Of a DNA stretch of 64,000 nt, positions 16,145 to 25,183 are shown piece by piece (position 1 is the first letter of the stretch; each line of letters starts with the position of its first letter). Source of the DNA: Pseudomonadota bacterium. Its GTDB lineage: Bacteria; Pseudomonadota; Gammaproteobacteria; Steroidobacterales; MnTg04. The notes below the pieces were generated by a model that had not been told where the DNA came from, made no database searches, and worked only from the letters and a program-made list of their open reading frames with translations. The stretch spans positions 48,058 through 112,057 of the forward strand of contig JACZVC010000005.1 in NCBI GenBank assembly GCA_022572885.1. The letters run 5' to 3'. The translations under genes were made by a program, and so were the position numbers.

Positions 16145-18102
16145 TACCCGAACTTGGACTGTTCGCGCTGGTTTTGACCTTCTGCCTCGCGATTATTCAG
16201 TCTTTTGCGGGGCTGGCTGGCGCATATTGGCGCAAGGCAGAATGGCTGGCGCTGGTTCGGCCCATGGCCAGCGGGCAGTTTGTGTTTGCTGCGTTGTCAT
16301 TTGGCCTGCTGACCTGGTCGTTCATCGTCAACGACTTTTCCGTCGAATACGTGGCGCTCAATTCGAACACTGAGCTGCCGTTGTTCTACCGGATCGCCGC
16401 CGTCTGGGCGGCGCACGAAGGCTCGTTGCTGCTCTGGATACTGACGTTGTCTGTCTGGACCCTAGGTGTCGCGTGGGCAAGTAAGGACATGCCCGCCGTG
16501 TTTCGCGCCCGGATACTGGGCGTGCTGGGCCTGATCAACTGCGGGTTCATGCTGTTTGTCATGGCGACCTCAAACCCGTTCGTTCGACTGCTGCCCGCAG
16601 CGCTAGAGGGGCGTGACTTGAATCCGTTGTTGCAGGACCCGGCGCTGGTTATCCACCCACCAATTCTTTACGCCGGTTATGTCGGTCTCGCAGTGGCTTT
16701 TTCCTTTGCCGTTGCCGCGTTGATCGAGGGTAAAGTGACCAGCAACTGGGCGAGATGGCTCAGGCCGTGGACCCTCCTGGCATGGGCTTTTCTGACCGTC
16801 GGTGTCGCACTGGGCTCCTGGTGGGCCTATTACGAACTGGGCTGGGGCGGCTGGTGGTTCTGGGACCCGGTTGAGAATGCCTCGTTTATGCCCTGGCTGC
16901 TAGCGACCGCCCTGATTCATTCCCTGGCGGTAACGGAAAAACGCGGCTTGTTCAAGAGTTGGACGGTCCTGCTGGCGATCAGCGGTTTTTCGCTGAGCCT
17001 GCTGGGTACTTTCCTGGTGCGCTCCGGCGTATTGATATCGGTGCATGCCTTTGCCAACGACCCGGCGCGCGGCCTGTTTATCCTGATCTTTCTCGGTCTG
17101 TGTATAGGCATTGCGCTGGGTCTTTACGCGTGGCGCGCGCCCGCGTTCGGTTCAGGCGGCGGCTTCAAGGTCCTGTCGCGGGAAAGCTTCCTGCTGCTGA
17201 ATAACCTGATGCTGGTGGTTGCCGCCGGCCTGATATTGATTGGCACTTTATATCCGTTGTTTATCGATGCACTGGAGATGGGAAAAATTTCGGTCGGCCC
17301 ACCGTATTTCAACCTGGTGTTCCTGATCCCCACGCTGCCCATGGTGTTGTTGCTCGGCGTCGGGATGCACAGCACCTGGAAACGGGCGCGCTGGGACATG
17401 CTGTGGTTACGCCTGAAAACGCCGCTTTTGATTGCAGTGCCGGTGGCTCTGGGCATTTCCTTTGCCTGGGGCCGGCCTTCGGTCCTGACTTTCGTCGGCG
17501 TATTTGCAGGGGTCTGGGTGATTCTTTCTGCCTTGAGCGAAATACGCCAACGACAGAAAATGGGGCGCAATTTCTTTGCTCTGCCGCGCTCGGTATTAGG
17601 CATGCTGACTGCACATATCGGCCTGGGCCTGTTTGTCCTCGGTACCACGGTGACCAGCGTGTTCAGCATTGAAAAAGACCTGGCGTTGCGAGCCGGCGAC
17701 GTCGTCGAAATGGCCGGCTACCAATTCAAACTGGAAACCCTGCGCAATACCGAAGGGCCAAATTTTGATGCGGTCGAAGGCGTGGTCACAATCAGGCGCG
17801 ATGGCGAAGTGGTGACGACTTTGTATCCGCAGAAACGCGTGTACCGAGTACAGACCAGCCCGATGACTGAGGCCGGAATCGATGCCGGCTGGACCCGGGA
17901 TTTGTTTGTCGCGCTCGGTGACGATCTGGGTAACGGCAGCTGGAGCCTCAGGATCCAGTTCAAACCGCTGGTGCGTTTTATCTGGCTGGGCGCACTGGTG
18001 ATGGCATTTGGCGGCCTGCTGTCGATGAGCGATCCCCGTTACCGGAAAAAAAGGCGGGCCGAAGCGCCGGCGCCTGAATTGGCCGAAGGCGCCGCTCCAT
18101 GA
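16141..18102 (+). CDS. ccmF: heme lyase CcmF
   Basis: 653 residues, about 15 membrane segments. The WWD signature reads WGGWWFWDPVENASFMPWL near residue 240. The GTG start at 16141 overlaps ccmE. CcmF, with CcmH/I, attaches heme to the CXXCH motif of apocytochromes c on the periplasmic side. The C-terminal tail is Ala/Glu-rich. The stop overlaps ccmG. Confidence 0.95.
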   Translation: MIPELGLFALVLTFCLAIIQSFAGLAGAYWRKAEWLALVRPMASGQFVFAALSFGLLTWSFIVNDFSVEYVALNSNTELPLFYRIAAVWAAHEGSLLLWILTLSVWTLGVAWASKDMPAVFRARILGVLGLINCGFMLFVMATSNPFVRLLPAALEGRDLNPLLQDPALVIHPPILYAGYVGLAVAFSFAVAALIEGKVTSNWARWLRPWTLLAWAFLTVGVALGSWWAYYELGWGGWWFWDPVENASFMPWLLATALIHSLAVTEKRGLFKSWTVLLAISGFSLSLLGTFLVRSGVLISVHAFANDPARGLFILIFLGLCIGIALGLYAWRAPAFGSGGGFKVLSRESFLLLNNLMLVVAAGLILIGTLYPLFIDALEMGKISVGPPYFNLVFLIPTLPMVLLLGVGMHSTWKRARWDMLWLRLKTPLLIAVPVALGISFAWGRPSVLTFVGVFAGVWVILSALSEIRQRQKMGRNFFALPRSVLGMLTAHIGLGLFVLGTTVTSVFSIEKDLALRAGDVVEMAGYQFKLETLRNTEGPNFDAVEGVVTIRRDGEVVTTLYPQKRVYRVQTSPMTEAGIDAGWTRDLFVALGDDLGNGSWSLRIQFKPLVRFIWLGALVMAFGGLLSMSDPRYRKKRRAEAPAPELAEGAAP

Positions 18103-18632
18103 TCCGTTTCGTCGCGCCCATCGTTATTCTTGCAATACTGGTCAGCTTTTTCTTTGTCGGTTTGCACAAAGATCCCAGCATCGTGCCCTCACCGTTGATC
18201 GGCAAGCCTGCCCCTGCTTATGAGCTACCCTTGTTGCTGAAGCCGGAGGAGACCCTGGGTACGGAAAAATTGCTCGGCCACATTTATTTGCTCAATATCT
18301 GGGGAACCTGGTGTCCCGGCTGTCGCGTCGAACATGGCGCGTTGCTGGAAATCCAGCGCCAGAATATCGTGCCGATTTACGGTCTTAATTTGAAAGACGA
18401 TCCGCGCCTGGCCCGGCAATGGCTGGCGGAACTGGGCAATCCCTATGTGGCGACAATGGTTGATACCGAAGGCCGCGTCAGCATTGACTGGGGCGTTTAC
18501 GGAGCTCCCGAAACCTTCCTGGTCGACCACAAAGGCATGGTCGTCCATAAGTTGATAGCGCCAATTAACATGCAAATCTGGCATGAAGATTTCCTACCGT
18601 TGATTCAACAACTCAAGGTGGCGCAGCCATGA
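18099..18632 (+). CDS. ccmG: thiol:disulfide interchange protein CcmG/DsbE
   Basis: 177 residues: one N-terminal membrane anchor (about 2-20) and a thioredoxin fold with active site WGTWCPGCRVEH near residue 72. The CPGC dipeptide differs from the CVTC or CPTC more often seen, but two Cys and the acidic/His context are kept. It supplies reductant to keep apocytochrome c thiols reduced. The conserved GAPETFLVD cis-Pro segment is present. Confidence 0.93.
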   Translation: MIRFVAPIVILAILVSFFFVGLHKDPSIVPSPLIGKPAPAYELPLLLKPEETLGTEKLLGHIYLLNIWGTWCPGCRVEHGALLEIQRQNIVPIYGLNLKDDPRLARQWLAELGNPYVATMVDTEGRVSIDWGVYGAPETFLVDHKGMVVHKLIAPINMQIWHEDFLPLIQQLKVAQP

Positions 18633-19051
18633 AAAAAATGATCGCCGTTTTGTTGTTGATGCCGTTGTTATTGTTTGCCATCGATGACAGCGACATCATG
18701 GAAGATCCCGAATTACAGGCACGCTATGAGACGCTTAACCGAGAATTGCGTTGCCTGGTTTGCCAGAACCAGCCGATCTCTGACTCGAACGCACCGCTGG
18801 CAAAAGATCTGCGCCGCCAGGTCCGGGAAATGCTGCTGTCCGGTTCCAGCGATCGCGAAATTTATAGCTACATGACGGACCGCTATGGCGACTTTGTCTT
18901 GTACCGGCCGCCTTTTGCAAAGCGCACCTGGCTGTTGTGGCTGGCTCCCGGGATTTTTCTGTTGCTCGGCGGCGCCATCCTGACGCGTACGATTCGGCAA
19001 AGAGCGGCGATGCCCATCGATGATGATGAAGACGAGGATGTCGAAAAATGA
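18629..19051 (+). CDS. ccmH: cytochrome c-type biogenesis protein CcmH (CycL)
   Basis: 140 residues: signal peptide (MKKMIAVLLLMPLLLFA), then the LRCLVCQNQ redox motif near residue 40, a three-helix domain, and a C-terminal membrane helix (WLLWLAPGIFLLLGG). This is the short CcmH; the TPR part is the separate CcmI downstream. It overlaps both neighbours by 4 bp. Confidence 0.95.
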   Translation: MKKMIAVLLLMPLLLFAIDDSDIMEDPELQARYETLNRELRCLVCQNQPISDSNAPLAKDLRRQVREMLLSGSSDREIYSYMTDRYGDFVLYRPPFAKRTWLLWLAPGIFLLLGGAILTRTIRQRAAMPIDDDEDEDVEK

Positions 19052-20037
19052 GTCTTTTCTGGATTTTCGCAACGGCTTTACTGCTGGCGGTTCTTTTGCT
19101 CGCTTTTGTGCCGCTGAGACGAGTCAAGGAAAAGGGTGCGCGCCGGACGATGCTGGCCATTGTTCTGATCGTGCCGCTTGCCGCGATCTTGTTGTACCAG
19201 GCATTTTCCAATTACGATCCGGAGGCAATCCATGCCAGTGTCGATCCGGTCGAGGAAATGGTTGCCGGTCTGGAATCAAGGCTTGCCAGAGAAGGCGGCA
19301 GCGCAGACGAATGGGCCATGCTGGGCCGATCCTACGTAACCATGGGCAGGTTTCAGGAAGCCGTCCCGGTTTACGCCAGGATTAATGAAATGACCAATGG
19401 CGAAGATCCCGGGGTCTTGATCGCCTATGCCGAGTCGCTGGCTTTGAGCGACCGCGCATCGCTGAAACAACAGGGGGCTGAGCTGCTGGACAAGGCGTTG
19501 GCGATCAACCCGATGGATGCCCGTGGCCTGTGGTGGGGCGGCGTGTCGGCGATGGAGAGGGGCGACGATGAGTTGGCTACCCGGCGCTGGCAGACTTTGC
19601 TGAAACTCGACCCGCCGGCAGCGCTGGCCGAAACCGTACGGGAACAATTGTCCCGGATCGGCGTGCAGGCCCCCGCAGCGACGCAAACCCAAGGCGTCAG
19701 CATTCCGGTCGAGATCGAAATCTCCGATGAATTGGCGCAGCAGGTCAACCCCAATATGGTCCTGTACTTGTTTGCCCGTACCCCCGGCGAGGCGGGGGGG
19801 CCCCCGCTGGCGGTAGTCCGGCACGTCGCGGGCGATTTGCCGCTGAGCGTCGAACTGAGTCAGCAAAATGTCATGCTTGCCAATACGGTATTGGCGGACC
19901 ACCAGGAATTGAGGCTGGTCGCCCGCATCTCGAAATCGGGTAGTCCGGGCGCGCAACCAGGCGACTTTTTCGGTGAGGTTTTTTATCGTACGGGCACCGG
20001 CGCCGTCGATTTGTTGATAGACCAGGTGGTGCCCTGA
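19048..20037 (+). CDS. ccmI: cytochrome c biogenesis TPR protein CcmI (CycH)
   Basis: 329 residues. Two N-terminal membrane helices (about 3-21 and 34-51) flank a cytoplasmic loop. A periplasmic TPR region follows (WAMLGRSYVTMGRFQEAV, VLIAYAESLALSD, ARGLWWGGVSAMERGD), then an Ig-like C-terminal domain. CcmI presents the apocytochrome c C-terminus to the CcmFH lyase. It is the last gene of the ccm operon. Confidence 0.92.
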   Translation: MSLFWIFATALLLAVLLLAFVPLRRVKEKGARRTMLAIVLIVPLAAILLYQAFSNYDPEAIHASVDPVEEMVAGLESRLAREGGSADEWAMLGRSYVTMGRFQEAVPVYARINEMTNGEDPGVLIAYAESLALSDRASLKQQGAELLDKALAINPMDARGLWWGGVSAMERGDDELATRRWQTLLKLDPPAALAETVREQLSRIGVQAPAATQTQGVSIPVEIEISDELAQQVNPNMVLYLFARTPGEAGGPPLAVVRHVAGDLPLSVELSQQNVMLANTVLADHQELRLVARISKSGSPGAQPGDFFGEVFYRTGTGAVDLLIDQVVP

Positions 20038-20068
20038 GCGAGCGAAACCCGGTCAGGCAAACAGCACG

Positions 20069-20754
20069 ATGAGCGACATACAACTGACTTTCAACAGCAT
20101 GCCATCGGTGGTGGCCATTTACCCGAGGCTGTTGATGGGCTCAAAGCCTGCGCTGGTCCCGGACGGAGCTTCCGTTCCGGCCATCGAGGCGCGCATGGAT
20201 ATCGTATCGACCCGGCCCGACAAAATCGCCGCTTACAACAAGGTCTGCGGGTTTTCGGATGGCGATTACCTGCCGATTACCTATCCGCACGTGCTGGCCA
20301 TGCCGCTGCATCTCCAGATACTCTCGCACGAAGCGTTTCCCGCGCGCGTGATGGGCCTGGTGCATATCGAAAATACCATTAGCCGTTATGGTCCGATTCC
20401 GACAAGCCGGGTACCACCAGTAGCGGATGGAACGCACCCGCGGGCATCGGGCGGCAATACGCGATGGTATCCGGCGACATCAACCCCATTCACCTGAGCA
20501 GCCCAACGGCTCGCCTGCTGGGCTTCCCGGCGGCGATCGCTCACGGCATGTGGTCGTTGGCCAGATCGCTGGCTGAAATCGGCGAGGAGTCGCTCGGACC
20601 GCAGGTTCGGGTTGCGAGCAATTTCAAGTTACCGATCCTGTTGCCGGCCTGGTTAACTTTTCTCAGCCGCTCGGACGAGCAGGGCGCGCGTTTCCTGCTG
20701 GCTGATCATGCCGGCCAAAAACCGCACCTGAGTGGTCTTTGCGCGAAACTCTGA
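20069..20754 (+). pseudogene. broken MaoC-like acyl dehydratase (hotdog) gene
   Basis: Two overlapping open frames together resemble one MaoC-type protein of usually about 280 residues. The first (20069-20497) gives the N-terminal hotdog half, ending coherently near SRYGPIPT. The second, in another frame, resumes with GIGRQYAMVSGDINPIHL, the hydratase motif (D-x-N-P-I-H), and continues as FPAAIAHGMWSLARSLAEI to 20754. The region that should join them (about 80-90 residues) is missing and the frame shifts near 20400-20450. The catalytic Asp/His are still encoded. An ATG at 20464 could in principle express the C-terminal half alone. Call: pseudogene by internal deletion; a sequencing error cannot explain the missing segment. 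Confidence 0.75.
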
Positions 20755-20817
20755 CGCTGGCCGGGACCAGTGGTGAAATCTGCGGGCCCAGCCGAGCAAC
20801 ATGCGCAAACTATTGTT

Positions 20818-20823
20818 TATAAT
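20818..20823 (+). promoter_or_regulatory. candidate -10 element of the LytS/LytR operon
   Basis: A perfect TATAAT lies 38 bases before the kinase GTG, inside TTGTTTATAATGAG. No good -35 is seen at the right distance (AGCAAC at 20795-20800), so an activator may be needed. GAGA-T-TCTC immediately downstream is a small palindrome. Confidence 0.35.
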
Positions 20824-20860
20824 GAGATTCTCGTATTAATCGATCGCCTCGACTGGAGCC

Positions 20861-21958
20861 GTGTTGCATACTCGATTTTTCCGGCTGCAAGACTTGCTGA
20901 ATAACAATGAGCGTTTGTTCTGGTTTCTGCATTCGGTGGGCTGGCTGGCTTACGCCCTGGCGAATATTCTCGGCGCACTGGAGCTGGAGCGGACCGTATC
21001 CTACAACCTGGTCATCCTGACCAGCACGGTCAGCGGGTTTATGCTTTCGCTTGCGCTGCGTTACTGGAATCGCTTTCTGTGGACCAAATTACCGGTTTGG
21101 CAAGTCGTTGGCGCGACCGGGATGTCCTTTTTGCTGGCCCTGCCGTGGACATGGCTGCGCAACGAGTTTCTCTGGTACACCTACAAAATCTGGTATGAGC
21201 CGCAGTCCCTCGGCGATTATATCAGCGGCGTTACCGGCTCCAGCTACGTGTTGCTTTGCTGGAGCGGACTTTATTTCGGGATCAAGTATTACCAGGTACT
21301 GCAACTGCAAATCAGGCGTTCCCTGGCATCGGCCGCCGCCGCGCACGAAGCGCAGTTAAAAATGCTGCGTTACCAACTCAATCCACACTTCCTGTTCAAT
21401 ACGCTGAATTCGATATCCACGCTGATACTCGAAAAACAAATCGAGGCAGCCAACCGGTCGGTGACCCGCCTGAGCGAGTTCCTGAGATACACGCTGGATA
21501 ACGACCCGATGAAAAAGGTCACGCTCGCGGAGGAGATTCGTGCGCTCGATCTTTACCTGAGCATCGAAAAAGTCCGTTTCAACGACAGGCTGCGGCTTGA
21601 TTATGAGATCGCAAGAGAAACCGAAAACGCGTTGGTGCCCAGTATGATACTTCAGCCGTTGATCGAAAACGCACTCAAATATGCTATAGCACCGAGGGTT
21701 GGCGGTGGTTCGATTGGTGTGAGAACCCGACTCGAAGGACAAACAGTGGTTATCATTGTCGAAGACGATGGCCCCGGTATCGATATGGATAAAACAAAGA
21801 CCGATGGCGAACGCGATGGTGTCGGCCTGGCCAATACCCGGGAACGCCTGAACCAGATTTATGGCACCGACCACAATTTCGTGTGCCATAACCGAGAATC
21901 AGGCGGTTTGGAGATTACGATTTCCATACCACTGGAAACTGATTTGGCGGCAGGATAA
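20861..21958 (+). CDS. LytS/YehU-family sensor histidine kinase
   Basis: 365 residues with GTG start. Four hydrophobic segments occupy about residues 20-150. The HisKA-like phosphoacceptor is LRYQLNPHFLFNTLNSIS near residue 172, diagnostic of the LytS/AlgZ class. The ATPase has ILQPLIENALKYA (N-box), VEDDGPGID and GVGLANTRERL (G-boxes). It is immediately followed by its LytTR response regulator. The signal is unknown; no extracytoplasmic sensor domain is present, so it may sense membrane or intramembrane cues. Confidence 0.9.
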   Translation: MLHTRFFRLQDLLNNNERLFWFLHSVGWLAYALANILGALELERTVSYNLVILTSTVSGFMLSLALRYWNRFLWTKLPVWQVVGATGMSFLLALPWTWLRNEFLWYTYKIWYEPQSLGDYISGVTGSSYVLLCWSGLYFGIKYYQVLQLQIRRSLASAAAAHEAQLKMLRYQLNPHFLFNTLNSISTLILEKQIEAANRSVTRLSEFLRYTLDNDPMKKVTLAEEIRALDLYLSIEKVRFNDRLRLDYEIARETENALVPSMILQPLIENALKYAIAPRVGGGSIGVRTRLEGQTVVIIVEDDGPGIDMDKTKTDGERDGVGLANTRERLNQIYGTDHNFVCHNRESGGLEITISIPLETDLAAG

Positions 21959-21962
21959 TGAG

Positions 21963-22775
21963 ATGAATATCAAAACCCTACTCGTCGATGACGAAGACCT
22001 CGCTCGCCGGGGCCTGAAGATCAGGCTGAAAGATGTGCCGGATATAGAAATTATTGGCGAAGCAGCGCATGGCGAAGAAGCCCTACGAATGGTCGATGAG
22101 CTCAAACCCGACTTGATGTTTCTGGATATCCAGATGCCGGGGATGAACGGCTTCGACGTCCTGAAAGCACTTGCCCACAAACGCATGCCGATGATCGTGT
22201 TCGTTACCGCTTATGATGAATATGCAGTCCGTGCTTTTGATGCCCACGCAATCGATTATCTGCTAAAACCCATCGACGAGAACCGCCTCGAAGAGGCCTT
22301 GTCGCATATTCGCGAGCAATGGGAGCAACGCGAGGCGGTGCAGCACCGCACGCGTTTGCTCGAAATCGTTGCGGAGATGTCTGGCGAGGATTGCGTCAGT
22401 CTCGATGAGATCATCGAAAAAGGCCGCGATGCAGTCGGCCAGAAATACCTGAGTAAATTGCCGATCAAGGACGGGCGCATCACCGTGCGAGTCGAAGTCC
22501 GCGATATCAACTGGATCGACGCCGCCGGCGATTACATGTGCGTGCATGCCAATGGCGTGACCCACATTCTTCGGGGAACCATGAAAAAGCTCGAAGATTG
22601 CCTCGACCCGAAATTTTTTCAGCGCATTCACCGCTCTACGATCGTCAATATCGACCGTGTCAAGGAAGTGCGCTCGCACATGAACGGCGAGTATTTCTTA
22701 TCCCTGGATAATGGCGTCGAGTTAAAACTGTCACGGCACTACAAGGAAAAAATCAAATATTTCGTCGGCGCCTGA
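21963..22775 (+). CDS. LytR/AlgR-family response regulator (REC-LytTR)
   Basis: 270 residues. The receiver begins TLLVDDEDLARRG, with the phosphorylated Asp in DLMFLDIQMPGMNGF near residue 54 and Lys in DYLLKPID. The DNA-binding LytTR domain (about 165-268) contains INWIDAAGDYMCVH, FFQRIHRSTIVNI and LKLSRHYKE. The ATG at 21963 follows the kinase stop by a few bases and has AGGA upstream; the frame is open further upstream but that overlaps the kinase. Target genes are not evident; the downstream transporter is a candidate. Confidence 0.92.
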   Translation: MNIKTLLVDDEDLARRGLKIRLKDVPDIEIIGEAAHGEEALRMVDELKPDLMFLDIQMPGMNGFDVLKALAHKRMPMIVFVTAYDEYAVRAFDAHAIDYLLKPIDENRLEEALSHIREQWEQREAVQHRTRLLEIVAEMSGEDCVSLDEIIEKGRDAVGQKYLSKLPIKDGRITVRVEVRDINWIDAAGDYMCVHANGVTHILRGTMKKLEDCLDPKFFQRIHRSTIVNIDRVKEVRSHMNGEYFLSLDNGVELKLSRHYKEKIKYFVGA

Positions 22776-22829
22776 GCTTCAACCATAACAACGCCAAAGC
22801 AAAGTATTAAGAAAAGGAGTCCCGGCCTT

Positions 22830-24227
22830 ATGGCTGACTGGCTCAACCGGTTATTGAATTTCAAACGCGGCGAGTTGCCGCTGGCTTTGTTATCGGCCGC
22901 ATTCTTCTTCTGCCTGCTCTGTGGTTACTTTTTTCTGCGCCCGGTCCGTGAAGCCATGGGCGTTTCCCGCGGCATGGACGAGCTGCGCTGGCTGTTTATT
23001 GTGACTTCGATTTCGGCGCTGGTTTTCGTGGTGGCTTTCGGCGGAATCGTCAGCCGGTTGAACCGGCGGCGATTCATTCCCATTGCCTATTTTTTTGTGA
23101 TCGTCTGCCTGCTGGTTTTTGCCAGCTTGCTGGTGTTCGATGGCGCGACCGGCGGCGGACTGATCGGTTCCGACGCCCAGACCAGCACCTCGAGGTTCGT
23201 CGGTTATACCTTCTATGTCTGGCTCAGCGTCATCAATCTTTTCGCGACCAGCATATTCTGGGCTTTCATGGTCGACATATTCGATGTCGATCAGGGCAAG
23301 CGGTTGTTTCCGTTCATCGGCATAGGCGGCACACTGGGCGCTCTGGTCGGCGGCTTTAGCACACGGCAGATCGCCGGCATGACCGACTCGGTGTTTCTGC
23401 CCGCCGGCCTGATGCTGGCCGGTGCAACGCTGTTTGCCGTGGCCATAATGATCATGCTGGCATTGGACCGTGCTGCGATTCGCTCCAGCCATTCGAAACT
23501 CGGAACTTCGGTCGGTCCGCTAGAGACCGGACCGGTCGTGCGAGCAACGATCGGCGGTAATGCGATGGATGGGTTGATCGCGGTGTCCAAATCCCCCTAT
23601 CTGCTGGGGATCGGCGGCTACATCATCATGATGGCGATTTCAAACACGATGATTTATTTCACCCAGGCCAACCTGATACTCAATGAATCCGATAATTTTA
23701 GTGAGTTTATTGCGAACTTCGCGTTGTTCGATGTGCTGGCGCAGACCGCAACCTTGTTTACCCAGATGTTTGTCACTACGCACTTGATTCGCAAACTCGG
23801 TGTGGGTTTCACGCTGGCCGTACTGCCCCTGGTGACGACTGCGGGGTTCGCGGTGCTCGCCTTGTGGCCAACCCTTGGTGTCATGGCGATATTCCAGGCC
23901 CTGCATCGGGCAACGCGCTATGCCGTATCGCGCCCAGCCCGCGAAACCTTGTTCAGCGTCGTACCGGCATCCGAAAAATACAAGGCCAAACCCATTATCG
24001 ATGTATTCCTCTACCGCGGCGGCGATGTCGCCGGCGCCGGCATCGATGGACTGTTCAGAACGCTGGGCTTGAGTCTGTCGTGGCTGGCCGCGGCGATCGT
24101 ACCCATCGCCGGCGCCTGGGGCATACTGTCGTTTGCTCTGGGTCGAACTCAGGGACGCAAAGCCGGTCTGTTACAAAGTGCCAGCGATGGCTCGGACGAG
24201 GAGGGCAGAACAGATGTTCACGCTTAG
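22830..24227 (+). CDS. Npt1/Npt2-type NTP/NDP exchange or MFS-like transporter
   Basis: 465 residues, about 12 membrane helices. The N-terminus FCLLCGYFFLRPVREAMGV and the central PARETLFSVVPASEKYKAKPIIDVFLYRGGD are typical of the ATP/ADP translocase-like (AAA/Npt) family found in free-living bacteria. Despite the name, members in free-living bacteria have unknown substrates. A good AGGAG precedes the ATG. The stop overlaps the start of the aldo/keto reductase by 14 bases, suggesting co-expression. Confidence 0.75.
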   Translation: MADWLNRLLNFKRGELPLALLSAAFFFCLLCGYFFLRPVREAMGVSRGMDELRWLFIVTSISALVFVVAFGGIVSRLNRRRFIPIAYFFVIVCLLVFASLLVFDGATGGGLIGSDAQTSTSRFVGYTFYVWLSVINLFATSIFWAFMVDIFDVDQGKRLFPFIGIGGTLGALVGGFSTRQIAGMTDSVFLPAGLMLAGATLFAVAIMIMLALDRAAIRSSHSKLGTSVGPLETGPVVRATIGGNAMDGLIAVSKSPYLLGIGGYIIMMAISNTMIYFTQANLILNESDNFSEFIANFALFDVLAQTATLFTQMFVTTHLIRKLGVGFTLAVLPLVTTAGFAVLALWPTLGVMAIFQALHRATRYAVSRPARETLFSVVPASEKYKAKPIIDVFLYRGGDVAGAGIDGLFRTLGLSLSWLAAAIVPIAGAWGILSFALGRTQGRKAGLLQSASDGSDEEGRTDVHA

Positions 24228-25131
24228 CCGCAGGGAATTCATAGCCGGAACTGCTGCGGCCGGCCTGTTGAAAGCAGGTGGTCTGACGCTGGCAGATGAC
24301 AGCCCGATGCTGCACCGGTCGATTCCTGGCAGCGCGGAGGAACTGCCCATTATCGGTCTGGGTACAGCGCGTGTGTTCAACGTCGACGATTCGCCGGAGC
24401 TTCGGGCCCCACTCAAGGCAGTACTTAAAGAACTCCTCGATGGCGGCGGCAGCGTCATCGATACCGCGCCATCCTACGGCCTGGCAGAACGCGTCGTCGG
24501 CGACCTGGTGGCCGGGCTCGAACACCCCGGGAAAGTCTTTCTCGCGACCAAGGTTGCGGCCAATGGCAGAGAAGCCGGCCTGCGCCAGATACAAAATTCC
24601 TTCAAAGATCTGAAGACCGGCGTTGTGGACCTTTATCAGATCCATAACCTGCGGGACACAAAACGACAGCTTGGATTGCTCAGGGAACTGCGGGAGGAAG
24701 GCAAGATTCGCTATATCGGGATTACCCATTACGTTGACAGCCAGCACGACGAGTTGGCGGATTGGGTCAGGCGGGAGCCGATGGACTTTCTGCAGTTCAA
24801 TTATTCCATCGCGGGCCGCACCGCGGAACAAACCCTGTTGCCGCTTTGCGCGGATCTCGGCGTAGCGACGATGATCAACCGGCCTTTCCAGCGTGGCAGA
24901 TTATTCAGAGGCGTAAAAGGCAAAGCGCTGCCCGAATGGGCGGCCGACTTCGACTGCCACAGTTGGGGGCAGTTCTTCCTCAAATACATCGCCGCGCACC
25001 CGGCGGTCACCAACATTATTCCTGCGACAGCCAATCCAAAACACATGCTGGATAATATCCAAGCGGGGAAGGGCAGGTTGCCCGACACCCGTCAGCGTGC
25101 AAAGATGATCCAGCTTATGGATGGCCTGTAA
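24214..25131 (+). CDS. Tat-exported aldo/keto reductase
   Basis: 305 residues. The start at ATG 24214 gives a twin-arginine leader: LSRREFIAGTAAAGLLKAG. The TIM-barrel motifs are DTAPSYGLAERVVGDLV (catalytic Asp/Tyr), ATKVAANG (catalytic Lys) and YIGITHYVD. The NADPH-binding end segment is NIIPATANPKHMLDN. Export of an NAD(P)H-dependent fold is unusual, although Tat-type AKRs are known in environmental bacteria. An in-frame start at 24133 would lie well inside the transporter and lose the Tat leader. Confidence 0.85.
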   Translation: MFTLSRREFIAGTAAAGLLKAGGLTLADDSPMLHRSIPGSAEELPIIGLGTARVFNVDDSPELRAPLKAVLKELLDGGGSVIDTAPSYGLAERVVGDLVAGLEHPGKVFLATKVAANGREAGLRQIQNSFKDLKTGVVDLYQIHNLRDTKRQLGLLRELREEGKIRYIGITHYVDSQHDELADWVRREPMDFLQFNYSIAGRTAEQTLLPLCADLGVATMINRPFQRGRLFRGVKGKALPEWAADFDCHSWGQFFLKYIAAHPAVTNIIPATANPKHMLDNIQAGKGRLPDTRQRAKMIQLMDGL

Positions 25132-25183
25132 AATAGGGCGGGCCACCAAGGCACCTTAAGCCCCGGCGGCGCCCTTTCAAATC

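Noticed and set aside
20818..20840. Fur-box-like sequence (AATGAGATTCTCGTATT) at the LytS promoter
   Set aside because: Symmetry is poor beyond GAGA-T-TCTC and several Fur contact bases are missing; kept only as a -10 element.
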